Source of the DNA: an uncultured Acidimicrobiales bacterium
GTDB taxonomy: Bacteria > Actinomycetota > Acidimicrobiia > Acidimicrobiales > SHLQ01
Assembly: GCA_937934655.1 (NCBI GenBank)
Contig: CALGZB010000037.1
Span: forward strand, 1-54,372
DNA length: 54,372 nucleotides
Reading direction: 5' to 3'
How positions within the stretch are numbered: the stretch's first letter is position 1; each line of letters starts with the position of its first letter. Positions 5,184 to 13,703 of the stretch are shown here, in pieces. A program made the position numbers and the translations under genes. The notes under the pieces are model-generated. The model made no database searches. It had not been told where the DNA came from and worked only from the letters and a program-made list of their open reading frames with translations.

Positions 5184-6923
5184 ATGGCAGAAACTACGTC
5201 GAACCCCACGGTGCTGGCCCGCAAGATGGTCGCGTCCGTCCTCGACACCTGCCCTGGCGTCACGGCTCTGATCGAAACCGACGGCACAATCGTCTGGGCT
5301 GGCGGAACCCTTGAAGAGACCACCGGCTTCGCTCTGAGCGAGATTCGTGGCGTAAACCTCCGCGACATTCTTCACCCGAACGACGCCGACGCCGCAGCAT
5401 CGATGTTCGTCGACGCGTTAGAAGACCCGTCGACGTCGACGCGTCCCAGGAGCTTTCGCATCGTGTCTCGTGATGGCGAAACTCGATGGGTCGAAGTGCA
5501 ATGCCAGCTGTTGGAAGAATCGCCAACCGGCCGCCCCTCGGTAACCCTCTGGGCCCGCGACATCACCAACGAGATGCGCGACACCGATCGCAACGTTGCA
5601 GCCGGCCTTGTCGACGAACACAGCGGCCTCGCAACCGAGCCACTGTTTATCGACCGTCTCACCCAGCTGATCGCCTTCGGCGCCGATGACCGCCACCACA
5701 TCGAAGTTATTCACGTCGATCTCGGCCTCGACGAAACCATCAAGCTCTACGGCCCCCGTGCGGTCGAAGCGATCATGCCGCAGATCACCGAGCGCATGAA
5801 GACCGAACTCGGCGCTGGCGACACTGCAGGAATCCTGAAGCCCGGCCATATTGGATTCGCCCGACGGGTATCCAACCAAACCAAGAGCGAAGCCAACGCC
5901 CGCACCTACGCCGCCACCCTCACCGGCAGCTACGAGATGGGCACCGAACAGATCATGGTGGAGCCTGTTGTGGGCATCGCCACTGGCCCGTCAAAGATGG
6001 CCAGCGACGCAATCACCCTGATGCACCGAGCATCGATGGCGGCCGACCGAGCCAAGCGCCGCAACACCCACTCCGTCGTGTTCAACGACGCCAGCTTCGC
6101 CAACGGCAGCGACCAAACTACCTCGATGCTCAAGCGAGCAGTGGCCGAAGGCCAACTCCACCTTCACTACCAGCCAATCGTTCACACCGAGACCCGCCGA
6201 GTAGTCGCAATCGAAGCGCTTCTCCGTTGGCGCCACCCTGACAAGGGCATGCTCAACCCCCTCGACTTCCTCGAGGCAGCAGAGCGCAGCGGCATGATCA
6301 TTCCGCTTGGCGCCTGGGTGGTGCAGCAAGCTTGCGAAGACCTCCGCATCCTCCAAATGCAGGGCTTCAACGACCTTCATGTCAGCGCCAACTTCTCCCC
6401 CACCCAGGTCATGGACTCTCGTTTCAAAGAGATGATCTGCCAGGCAATTGCGAAGTCGGGTGTCGACGCAAGTCGCCTCAACCTCGAACTCACTGAAGGT
6501 TCGATGGCCCAAGACTCGGCAGCCGTCGACGCAGCGCTCAACGAAATCGCCAAGACCGGCGTCAACATCACCATTGATGACTTCGGTGTTGCTTCGACTC
6601 CGATTCGCCGTCTCCGCGCAATGGAGATCAGCGGCCTCAAGCTTCACCGTGATTTCTGCCGTGAACTTGAAGTTGATGACCCCGACCTCGGGCCGTTGAA
6701 AGCAATGGTTGCAACCGCTCACGCACTCGATCTCGACGCCATGGCTATTGGTGTAGAGACCGAAGAGCAGCTCGACATCCTTCGTGAACTGGGCTGCCAG
6801 TACACGCAGGGCTACCTGTTCTCGCCACCAGTTCCCATCGAGGAAGTGGCCCAGACCATTCAAGAGCTCAACGCAACACGGCTTCCCGAAGCGCCCACCG
6901 AGGCCCCAGCCGAACTCGGCTAA
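5184..6923 (+). CDS. PAS-GGDEF(degenerate)-EAL protein, probable c-di-GMP phosphodiesterase
   Basis: I favour ATG 5184, which has AAAGGA just upstream, although the spacing is short; ATG 5166 is an alternative. The protein has 579 residues. A PAS domain (about 10-125, with WVEVQCQLLEES) is followed by a GGDEF-like domain (about 145-300) that lacks the GGDEF signature, reading GHIGFARRVS. An EAL domain (about 305-560) follows. EAL residues present are EALLRW, SANFSPTQ, NLELTEG, IDDFG, GLKLHR, GVETEEQ and QGYLFS. The loop after DDFG reads VASTPI rather than the usual TGYSSL, which may lower or alter catalysis. No membrane segment is seen, so it is a cytosolic sensor. Confidence 0.9.
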   Translation: MAETTSNPTVLARKMVASVLDTCPGVTALIETDGTIVWAGGTLEETTGFALSEIRGVNLRDILHPNDADAAASMFVDALEDPSTSTRPRSFRIVSRDGETRWVEVQCQLLEESPTGRPSVTLWARDITNEMRDTDRNVAAGLVDEHSGLATEPLFIDRLTQLIAFGADDRHHIEVIHVDLGLDETIKLYGPRAVEAIMPQITERMKTELGAGDTAGILKPGHIGFARRVSNQTKSEANARTYAATLTGSYEMGTEQIMVEPVVGIATGPSKMASDAITLMHRASMAADRAKRRNTHSVVFNDASFANGSDQTTSMLKRAVAEGQLHLHYQPIVHTETRRVVAIEALLRWRHPDKGMLNPLDFLEAAERSGMIIPLGAWVVQQACEDLRILQMQGFNDLHVSANFSPTQVMDSRFKEMICQAIAKSGVDASRLNLELTEGSMAQDSAAVDAALNEIAKTGVNITIDDFGVASTPIRRLRAMEISGLKLHRDFCRELEVDDPDLGPLKAMVATAHALDLDAMAIGVETEEQLDILRELGCQYTQGYLFSPPVPIEEVAQTIQELNATRLPEAPTEAPAELG

Positions 6924-6973
6924 GCGCCCGTTTGGAATGGCTTGCCAAGCCGTTTCAGATTGACTGTCACACC

Positions 6974-6991
6974 ATCGAACTAGTGTTCGAT
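6974..6991. promoter_or_regulatory. LexA (SOS) box upstream of the HNH gene
   Basis: ATCGAAC-TAGT-GTTCGAT is a perfect palindrome matching the actinobacterial/Gram-positive LexA consensus CGAAC-N4-GTTCG. It ends two bases before the ATG at 6994, so the mRNA is probably leaderless and fully repressed by LexA binding. Confidence 0.75.
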
Positions 6992-6993
6992 AC

Positions 6994-8301
6994 ATGACGT
7001 TGACAGAAGAACTTCGGTTCGACACAACACCACCTCAAAGCACTCGAGCTTCTGACGACCCAGCGCTGTTTGGGTTCCTCAGCCCCGACGAAATCGACCC
7101 CACGTTCCACCTGGTGCTTACGTCGATCCTTGCGTTGCCCGCTGGTTCAGCCGTGGCGACCATTGGCCGCTTCCAGAACATCCTCACCGCAACCGAGGCC
7201 GGGATCATCGCCCAAAGCCAGGCATCGGGCGCATCACCTGGCCAGACCGATGAGCTCATCAACCAGGGTGGTAAGCGGTCGAAGCGGGAGAAGAAGAAGC
7301 GGGCCAACCGCGGCACCACGCTCAACAACAACCCCGATCTCAAAGACGACGTTGCCGAGGGCACCGTTAGCGAAGAGCAGCTCGACGACTTAGCCGACGC
7401 CGACTCGAAGACCGGTGGGGCCGCCTCGCAGGACCCCGAACTTCTCAACGAGGTCCGCAACTCCAACCCCGATCAATCCAAAGACGCCATCAAATCGTTC
7501 GTCAACGACCACAACCGGCCCGATACCGAAACCGAGCATGAGCGGCAGCGGCGGGTCCGCAAGATCTCGAAGTTCACTACCAAAGACGGTATTCCGGCCA
7601 TCATGGCCGAAGGCGATCAAGCCACCATCGATTCCGTCTGGGAGTTCATCCGCAAGAAGGCCAACCAGATGTATCGCAAAGATGGCGGCCGCGACGTGCC
7701 AGCATCCCAACACCCCCGCTCTCACGCCCAGCGTTGGTTCGATGCATTTGCCGACTTCTTCGATGGCGAGTCGGGCGGTTCGTCCGGCTCGCGCCCGACG
7801 ATTGTTATTGGCGCCGAGCTCGACGACGAGTCGATGCCGATCAACCCCGTGCAGTTTGGATCGGGCCCAATCCCCCAGAACGTGTTCGAGCGCTACCTCT
7901 GCAACGCGACCGTTACCGGGATCTTGTTCTCCGGTAGCGGTCAGCCGTTGTGGCATGGCCACAAACACCGTATGGCCACTCCGGTTCAGTTCACCGCACT
8001 TGTCGCTCGCGACAGGGGCTGCGTGTTGTGTCGTGCCCCGCATAGCGAATGCGAGGCCCATCACCTCATGCCCTGGGCTGCGCCGGGTAAGGGCCGCACC
8101 GACATCACCAACCTCGCGCTGGTGTGTCGCAGCTGCCATCACCAGTTACACGACAACAAGCGCACGCTGTTCCAAGACGCCGAGCGGCGATGGAAGACCA
8201 GACGGGCTACCGAATCCGAGATTGCTCCACCGAAGCCAGCAAAAGCGCCTACAGGAAGCAGCCATCGATCACGGCGCCAAGGCAGAGCTTCACCACCTTA
8301 A
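6994..8301 (+). CDS. HNH endonuclease-domain protein (13E12/DUF222-like), SOS-controlled
   Basis: 435 residues. The N-terminal two thirds are hydrophilic, with a basic KRSKREKKKRANRG patch near residue 95 and acidic/Asn-rich stretches. The C-terminus has an HNH module: HKHRMATPVQFTALVARDRG, CVLCRAPHSECEAHHLMPW, GKGRTDITNLALVCRSCHHQ. The CxxC pairs are structural zinc ligands and AHH holds the catalytic His. The arrangement is that of actinobacterial 13E12-repeat proteins, multi-copy genes known to belong to the LexA regulon in mycobacteria. The adjacent LexA box supports damage induction. The biological target is unknown. Confidence 0.85.
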   Translation: MTLTEELRFDTTPPQSTRASDDPALFGFLSPDEIDPTFHLVLTSILALPAGSAVATIGRFQNILTATEAGIIAQSQASGASPGQTDELINQGGKRSKREKKKRANRGTTLNNNPDLKDDVAEGTVSEEQLDDLADADSKTGGAASQDPELLNEVRNSNPDQSKDAIKSFVNDHNRPDTETEHERQRRVRKISKFTTKDGIPAIMAEGDQATIDSVWEFIRKKANQMYRKDGGRDVPASQHPRSHAQRWFDAFADFFDGESGGSSGSRPTIVIGAELDDESMPINPVQFGSGPIPQNVFERYLCNATVTGILFSGSGQPLWHGHKHRMATPVQFTALVARDRGCVLCRAPHSECEAHHLMPWAAPGKGRTDITNLALVCRSCHHQLHDNKRTLFQDAERRWKTRRATESEIAPPKPAKAPTGSSHRSRRQGRASPP

Positions 8302-8322
8302 GGGCGGGGCTCGCAGGCAGAA

Positions 8323-10008
8323 TTAGCTTGCGGCGATCCACACAACTGAGGGATCGAACCAACCGAGCGCAGATGACTGAACGTTCTGAACCTTTGGGTC
8401 AATGAGCAGCACATGCTGGCGCTCGAACAGCGGAATCGCCACAGAGAACTGCAGGATCCGGGTTTCGGCCTGCTGGTACAGAAGCGTGCGCTCGGCATCG
8501 TCGACGGTCTGCGCGGCCTCAGCAAGAAGACGGTCAACCTCGGCGTCGGAGAACGACGTCACGTTGTCAGCGCCGTCGGTGGCAAACATGCTGCCCAGAT
8601 AAGCCTCGGGCGATGACCAACTGCCAACAACACCAAACTGGAACAGCGACAGCTCACCAACAGCCGCCTTGGCCGCAAAGGCCTGCGGGCTGTGAGGCCG
8701 GGCACGAACATCGAGGCCCACATAGGCAAGGTCGCCAACAATGGCGGCAGCCATGGCCTCAGACTGTGGATCGTCGAGATGGTCGATATGGATCAGTGGC
8801 AGCGCATCGGCGGCGTACCCACCAAGAATCTCTCGAGCACGATCCGGCTGATATGGACAGTCCTCACACACCGCAGGGCGCCAAGCCGACGACGACCTCG
8901 GCAGGAGGCCTTCCAAAGGCGCGGCGTCATCGCCAACGCCCGAGGCAACAAAGGTATTGTCGACGGCAAGAACAAGTGCCTGGCGAATCAACGGATCTGC
9001 AAACGCCTCATTGCCAAGATTCATCACAAAGAACGACGTATCGACACCGGGCAGAACCCGACGCTCGGCGCCAGGAGTGTCGCCGCCGGCCGAATCGTCA
9101 TCAGCAGAGGAGCCATCGGTCGAGTCATCGGTCGAGCCCTTGTCATCTTCGCCTTCATCGGCAACAGCAAGAACAGACTCGCCAAGGCCGCTCGTGGAAG
9201 CAATATCGAGCTCGCCAGCGGCAAACGCGTCGGCCACAGCGATCTCGTCGTCAAACAGCCGAAGCTCGATGGCATCGACATAGCTGCCATCGTTATCAAC
9301 CGGCACAAGCTCAATCACGTCATCGTTTGCCGATTGCACCATGAGCGAACCACTCGTGGTCGGCATTCCGGCCTGGTCACCGCTGCCCATTGGCACGACA
9401 CCAAAGATGGGCGAGGCGAGAAGGCGAGGCAGCTCGGCAAACGGCCGGCGGAGGGTAATGACCACTGTTGCATCAACCGTCTCGATGGCGTCGACATCAC
9501 GCAAACGGTTGGCGGCCAGCGACTCAATACCCAGTTCGGCAACCCGATCGAGCGAATACTTCACGTCGGCCGCAGTGATAGGCCCGCCGTTGCTAAACGA
9601 GGCATCGGGGCGGATCTCGAACGTCCATGTCTTTGCATCGGGGCTCACCGACCACCCCGAAGCAATAGCCGGCTCGAGCAGGCCCGAACCGGACACCGAG
9701 GTAAGGCCATCGAAGAGAAGGTCGGCAACCTGTTGCTCGCCCTCACGAGCCTCGTCGATCAGCGCAGGATCGTCCCACGTCGTCGCTGCCACGCCGACTC
9801 GAAGTACGCCGCCACGATCACGAAACTCAGGAGCAATCGTTACCGGCGGATCAGGGTTACCAAAGGCCCCGTCACCAAAGGCCCCCTCACTAAAAGCAAG
9901 GTCGCCCTCGGGAGCCGTATCAACGGCAGCACCGTCTTGTTCGCTAAGAAGCGAACAACCGGAAAGAAGAAATAGCAGCGAAACAACGGCTGCGCAAAGA
10001 AAGCGCAC
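8323..10008 (-). CDS. ABC transporter substrate-binding lipoprotein (family 5, peptide/nickel type)
   Basis: 561 residues from GTG 10008. The N-terminus is a lipoprotein signal peptide with lipobox LSGC (about residues 15-18). An acidic linker then precedes the family 5 fold, beginning RDRGGVLRVGV, with LLFDGLTSV, LEPAIASGWSVSPDAKTWTF and ADVKYSLDR typical of DppA/OppA-like proteins. A low-complexity Asp/Ser/Gly insert (DDKGSTDDSTDGSSADDDSA) interrupts the domain near residue 290. No permease or ATPase genes adjoin, so it is an orphan receptor here. Substrate is probably peptide-like but unproven. It converges with the HNH gene 22 bp away. Confidence 0.88.
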   Translation of the reverse strand: MRFLCAAVVSLLFLLSGCSLLSEQDGAAVDTAPEGDLAFSEGAFGDGAFGNPDPPVTIAPEFRDRGGVLRVGVAATTWDDPALIDEAREGEQQVADLLFDGLTSVSGSGLLEPAIASGWSVSPDAKTWTFEIRPDASFSNGGPITAADVKYSLDRVAELGIESLAANRLRDVDAIETVDATVVITLRRPFAELPRLLASPIFGVVPMGSGDQAGMPTTSGSLMVQSANDDVIELVPVDNDGSYVDAIELRLFDDEIAVADAFAAGELDIASTSGLGESVLAVADEGEDDKGSTDDSTDGSSADDDSAGGDTPGAERRVLPGVDTSFFVMNLGNEAFADPLIRQALVLAVDNTFVASGVGDDAAPLEGLLPRSSSAWRPAVCEDCPYQPDRAREILGGYAADALPLIHIDHLDDPQSEAMAAAIVGDLAYVGLDVRARPHSPQAFAAKAAVGELSLFQFGVVGSWSSPEAYLGSMFATDGADNVTSFSDAEVDRLLAEAAQTVDDAERTLLYQQAETRILQFSVAIPLFERQHVLLIDPKVQNVQSSALGWFDPSVVWIAAS

Positions 10009-10137
10009 GGAAGTCCATCGGCAAAACCGGCGACAACTTCAACGGCTGCGCCAAGCAACACACGTAGTGGCCGACGCATCGAAGACTTTGTCAACCAGAC
10101 CGACCAAATCGTTGGCCAGCACTACAGCAAATGCTGC

Positions 10138-10362
10138 TTAGAGAAGCAGTGCCAATGACGTGGTCGTGAACGCAAAGATCGTTGCAGCGAGGATGGTGAG
10201 GCGGTCGAGGTTCTTCTCGATTGCCGTCGAACCAGCCGCTGCCGAAACACCACCGCTACCGAACATGTCAGAGAGGCCGCCGCCCTTACCGCTGTGCAAA
10301 AGCACCAACACGATAAGTGTGAACGATACGACGACATGAAGGATGGTGACGAAGATAGTCAT
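10138..10362 (-). CDS. secG: Preprotein translocase subunit SecG
   Basis: 75 residues from ATG 10362 (MTIFVTILHVVVSFTLIVLV). Two membrane helices flank the conserved LLHSGKGGGLSDMFG segment. SecG helps SecYE/SecA move proteins across the inner membrane. It is the last gene of the gap-pgk-tpiA-secG run, the usual actinobacterial order. Confidence 0.93.
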   Translation of the reverse strand: MTIFVTILHVVVSFTLIVLVLLHSGKGGGLSDMFGSGGVSAAAGSTAIEKNLDRLTILAATIFAFTTTSLALLL

Positions 10363-10428
10363 AACGTTGAATAGCCTAGCGAAGTTACAACCGGAACGGG
10401 CACCGGCCGCCCACCTCAAAACGTAAAA

Positions 10429-10457
10429 ACGTCACCGACCCGAAGGCCGGTGACGTT
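10429..10457 (-). terminator. Rho-independent terminator between tpiA and secG
   Basis: On the minus strand AACGTCACCG pairs with CGGTGACGTT and is followed by TTTACGTTTT. It lies about 55 bp past the tpiA stop and 67 bp before the secG start, so secG probably has its own promoter. Confidence 0.75.
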
Positions 10458-10511
10458 CTCAACAACACTCGCAACATGCAGCGGGCGATACCCAGCCCGA
10501 GCAGCTACTGC

Positions 10512-11291
10512 CTAGCCGGCGTCGCGGTAGGCGATAACCCGGTGGAAATCGTCGGCATCGAGGCAAGCCCCGCCAACAAGTGCGCCATCGATATCAGGCT
10601 GAGCCATGAGCTCTGGAGCATTCACCGGCTTCACGGAACCGCCGTACTGAATACGCACGGCATCGGCAGTGGCATCGTTATAGAGGTCTCGCACGGTGTC
10701 ACGAACGGTCTTACACATCTGCTGAGCATCTTCAGGGCTGGCGGTCTTGCCAGTTCCAATGGCCCAGATCGGCTCATAGGCAATAACCATCTCGGCTACC
10801 TGCTCGGCCTTTACGCCAGCCAAACCAGCGGTGACCTGACCAGAAATTTTAGCAACAGCCTCATCGGCCTCACGCTCTTCAAGCGTCTCGCCACAGGCAA
10901 GAATCGGAGTCATCTCGGCCTTCAGAACGGCCTTGACCTTCTTGTTCACCATCTCGTCGGTTTCACCAAACAATTGGCGACGCTCGGAGTGACCAACAAT
11001 CACAAACTTCACACTGAGCTTGGCCAGCATCATCGGAGCAATTTCGCCCGTGAATGCGCCCTTTTCTTCCCAGTGGCAGTTCTGCGCACCGAGACCTATC
11101 GGAATCTTGTCGGCCTCAAGCACCGTCTGGACCGAACGGATGTCGGTAAACGGCGGATGGATCGTGATATCGACCGCCGCGATGTCGTCCTTGGTGAGCT
11201 TGTATGAAAGCTGCTGCACCAACTGGATTGCCTCCAGGTGGTTGTTATGCATCTTCCAGTTACCAGAAATTATCGGCTTACGATCAGCCAC
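10512..11291 (-). CDS. tpiA: Triosephosphate isomerase
   Basis: 259 residues, the family's usual length. It interconverts dihydroxyacetone phosphate and glyceraldehyde 3-phosphate in glycolysis. Visible active-site elements are NWKM near the N-terminus (Lys), VGHSERR (His), AYEPIWAIGTGKTA (Glu and the catalytic loop) and IQYGGSVKP (phosphate binding). The start overlaps the pgk end by 8 bp, so the genes are translated together. Confidence 0.97.
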   Translation of the reverse strand: MADRKPIISGNWKMHNNHLEAIQLVQQLSYKLTKDDIAAVDITIHPPFTDIRSVQTVLEADKIPIGLGAQNCHWEEKGAFTGEIAPMMLAKLSVKFVIVGHSERRQLFGETDEMVNKKVKAVLKAEMTPILACGETLEEREADEAVAKISGQVTAGLAGVKAEQVAEMVIAYEPIWAIGTGKTASPEDAQQMCKTVRDTVRDLYNDATADAVRIQYGGSVKPVNAPELMAQPDIDGALVGGACLDADDFHRVIAYRDAG

Positions 11292-12411
11292 TGAACTCTC
11301 CTCGGAGTGCGGCGAGCCCCGGAAGGTCGCCTTTTTCGATCAATTCGAGCGAAGCGCCGCCACCGGTCGACACATGGTCGATTTCGGTGTCGAGGCCAAA
11401 CTGCTTCGCTGCGGCGGCGCTATCGCCACCGCCTACAACGCTGAAACCATGAGCCTGCGCAACCGCTTCGGCCACGGTACGAGTACCGGCCTCAAAGCGG
11501 GGATCTTCGAACACGCCCATAGGGCCGTTCCAAAGAATCGTGCGGGCATCGAGAATAATGTCGCAAAATGCGGCCGCGGTGCCGGGGCCAATATCGAGAC
11601 CCATCCATCCCTCGGCCATATCGTTGCCAACCGGACGAACTTCGCCGCCAGCTGACGGATCGCCGATCTTTCCACCCGGACCGAGCGCAAAGTTGTCGGA
11701 CGGAAGATGAATGGTTGCACCACTGTCGAGCAGCCGCTTTGCGGTGTCGATCATGTCTTCTTCAAGCAGCGACGAACCAACGTTGTGGCCCTTCGCTGCG
11801 AGGAAGGTGTACGCCATTCCCCCACCGATAATGATGGAGTCGACCGACTCGAGCAACGCCTCGATCACGGCAAGCTTGTCGCTTACCTTCGAGCCGCCAA
11901 GGATGGCCACAAACGGCCGCTTGGCGTTGTCACGTAATCCACCAAGCACCTCGACTTCGCGGGCCAGCAAACGGCCGGCCGCGCTCGGAAGATGCTGTGG
12001 GGGTCCAACAATCGACGCATGCGCTCGGTGCGAGGCACCAAACGCATCGTTGACGTAGGCATCGAAACCTTCGACGAGCTCGGCGACAAACCCCGGATCG
12101 TTCGAGGTCTCGCCAGCGTTGAACCGAAGGTTCTCGAGTAGCTCGACACCTGGCGCTAGCTCAGCAAGCCGAGCCCGAACCGGATCCATACTGAATGCCG
12201 GGTTCGGTTCGCCTTTGGGGCGACCCAAGTGAGAACAGGTAGTTACCAATGCTCCCTGATCGACCAGCCACTTGATAGTGGGCAAAGCCGACTTGATACG
12301 AAGATCATCGGTAATGACACCGTCTTCGAGCGGAACATTGAAATCAGCGCGCACGAGGACCCGGCGACCTTGAAGGTCGCCGAGATCCTCGAGCTGTGGA
12401 ACGGAAGTCAC
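11284..12411 (-). CDS. pgk: Phosphoglycerate kinase
   Basis: 375 residues from GTG 12411, whose first base overlaps the gap stop (TAGTG), so initiation probably depends on termination of gap. It transfers phosphate from 1,3-bisphosphoglycerate to ADP. Conserved segments include VLVRADFNVPLEDG, TCSHLGRPKG, FVAILGGSKVSDK, WNGPMGVFE and the nucleotide loop VVGGGDSAAA. Confidence 0.96.
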   Translation of the reverse strand: MTSVPQLEDLGDLQGRRVLVRADFNVPLEDGVITDDLRIKSALPTIKWLVDQGALVTTCSHLGRPKGEPNPAFSMDPVRARLAELAPGVELLENLRFNAGETSNDPGFVAELVEGFDAYVNDAFGASHRAHASIVGPPQHLPSAAGRLLAREVEVLGGLRDNAKRPFVAILGGSKVSDKLAVIEALLESVDSIIIGGGMAYTFLAAKGHNVGSSLLEEDMIDTAKRLLDSGATIHLPSDNFALGPGGKIGDPSAGGEVRPVGNDMAEGWMGLDIGPGTAAAFCDIILDARTILWNGPMGVFEDPRFEAGTRTVAEAVAQAHGFSVVGGGDSAAAAKQFGLDTEIDHVSTGGGASLELIEKGDLPGLAALRGEFSG

Positions 12412-13559
12412 TACTTCTTGGCAGCCTTTTTGGCAGGAGCCTTCTTGGCAGCAGCCTTCTTAGCCGGGGCCTTCTTCGCTGCAGCCTTCGCAGCAGGGGC
12501 CTTCTTGGCAGGAGCCTTTGCAGCCTTCGCAGCAGTCTTAACCGGCTTGGCCTTCTTGGTGCCAACGATCATGGCGAGGTCGACAAGACGGTTGGAGTAA
12601 CCCATCTCGTTGTCGTACCAGCCGAGGATCTTGACCTGTGGGCCCATGACCATGGTGAGGCCAGAGTCGAAGGTACAAGAAGCGGCGGAACCAACGATGT
12701 CGCTGGAAACCAAAGGCTCTTCGCTGTAGTCGAGAACGTTCTTGAGCGCACCGGACGATGCAGCCTTCTTGAACGCTTCGTTGACCTGCTCAGCGGTGAC
12801 GTTCTTCTTGCGAAGAAGACCGGTGAAGTCGGTGATGGAACCATCAGGAATTGGAACCCGCATGGCGATGCCGTCGAGCTTGCCGGCCATCTTCTTCAGG
12901 ACAAGGCCGGTTGCACGAGCGGCACCGGTTGAGGTTGGAACAATGTTGACCGCAGCGGCGCGTGCACGACGAAGGTCCTTGTGAGGACCATCGACGATTG
13001 CTTGGTCGCCGGTGTACGCGTGGGTCGTGGTCATGAGACCGCCCATGACGCCAAAGTTGTCGTCGAGAACCTTCACCATTGGAACAAAGCAGTTCGTGGT
13101 ACACGAAGCGTTGGAGATGATGTGGTGCTTGTTGGGGTCGTACTCGTTGTCGTTGACGCCAACAACAAAGGTGGCATCGCAGTCGCCGGAAGGCGCCGAG
13201 ATGATGACCTTGGGTGCGCCGGCCTCAATGTGAGCGCCAGCAGCGGCCTTCGAGGTGAAGATACCGGTGGACTCGATGACAACATCGACGCCAAGGTCTC
13301 CCCATGGAAGGTCTGCAGGGTTGCGCTCGGAAAGCACCTTGAGGGTGTCGCCGTCGTAACGGATTCCTGCACGGGTTGCCGTGATCTTGTTTGGGAGGCG
13401 ACCGTGAACTGAATCGTTCTTCAGCAGGTGAGCCATAGTCTCGAGCGAGCCAAGGTCGTTAACAGCGACGAAGTCGATGTCTGCGCCTTGGGCTTTTGCC
13501 GCCCGAAAGAAGTTACGGCCGATGCGACCGAAGCCGTTGATGCCGACGCGTACTGTCAT
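12411..13559 (-). CDS. gap: Glyceraldehyde-3-phosphate dehydrogenase with an Ala/Lys/Pro tail
   Basis: 382 residues from ATG 13559, preceded by AGGAGG at good spacing. The NAD fold begins VGINGFGRIGRNFFRAA. The catalytic cysteine is in SNASCTTNC and the domain ends WYDNEMGYSNRLVDL. After about residue 335 a tail of nearly 50 residues made of KAPAKKA-type repeats is added, resembling tails of histone H1-like and actinobacterial HU proteins. Ordinary GAPDH ends near residue 335. The tail could bind nucleic acid or polyanions, or anchor the enzyme; this is inference. It heads the gap-pgk-tpiA unit. Confidence 0.96.
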   Translation of the reverse strand: MTVRVGINGFGRIGRNFFRAAKAQGADIDFVAVNDLGSLETMAHLLKNDSVHGRLPNKITATRAGIRYDGDTLKVLSERNPADLPWGDLGVDVVIESTGIFTSKAAAGAHIEAGAPKVIISAPSGDCDATFVVGVNDNEYDPNKHHIISNASCTTNCFVPMVKVLDDNFGVMGGLMTTTHAYTGDQAIVDGPHKDLRRARAAAVNIVPTSTGAARATGLVLKKMAGKLDGIAMRVPIPDGSITDFTGLLRKKNVTAEQVNEAFKKAASSGALKNVLDYSEEPLVSSDIVGSAASCTFDSGLTMVMGPQVKILGWYDNEMGYSNRLVDLAMIVGTKKAKPVKTAAKAAKAPAKKAPAAKAAAKKAPAKKAAAKKAPAKKAAKK

Positions 13560-13593
13560 GTGGGATTGCCTCCTGGGCAGGGGATTTCTTCTT

Positions 13594-13623
13594 AGTATCG
13601 ATTTGTTCTACGAACGGATTCAA
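13594..13623 (-). promoter_or_regulatory. Candidate promoter of gap operon
   Basis: On the minus strand TTGAAT (13623-13618) and GATACT (13599-13594) are 18 bp apart, about 35 bp upstream of the gap start and its AGGAGG site. They fit sigma-70-type -35 and -10 elements. Confidence 0.45.
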
Positions 13624-13703
13624 GGGTACCCGGCCACGACCAGAGGTGGTGCCGAGCTTGCCTTTTGCTACTTGGGTTAGTGAATTTACTTCCGTAGCTT
13701 GCG

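Noticed and set aside
8692-9975. A 427-codon plus-strand frame
   Set aside because: It is antisense to the well-supported solute-binding lipoprotein and has no family features.
12411-12600. The GAPDH tail as a separate histone-like gene
   Set aside because: It is in the same uninterrupted frame as gap and has no internal start with a ribosome-binding site.
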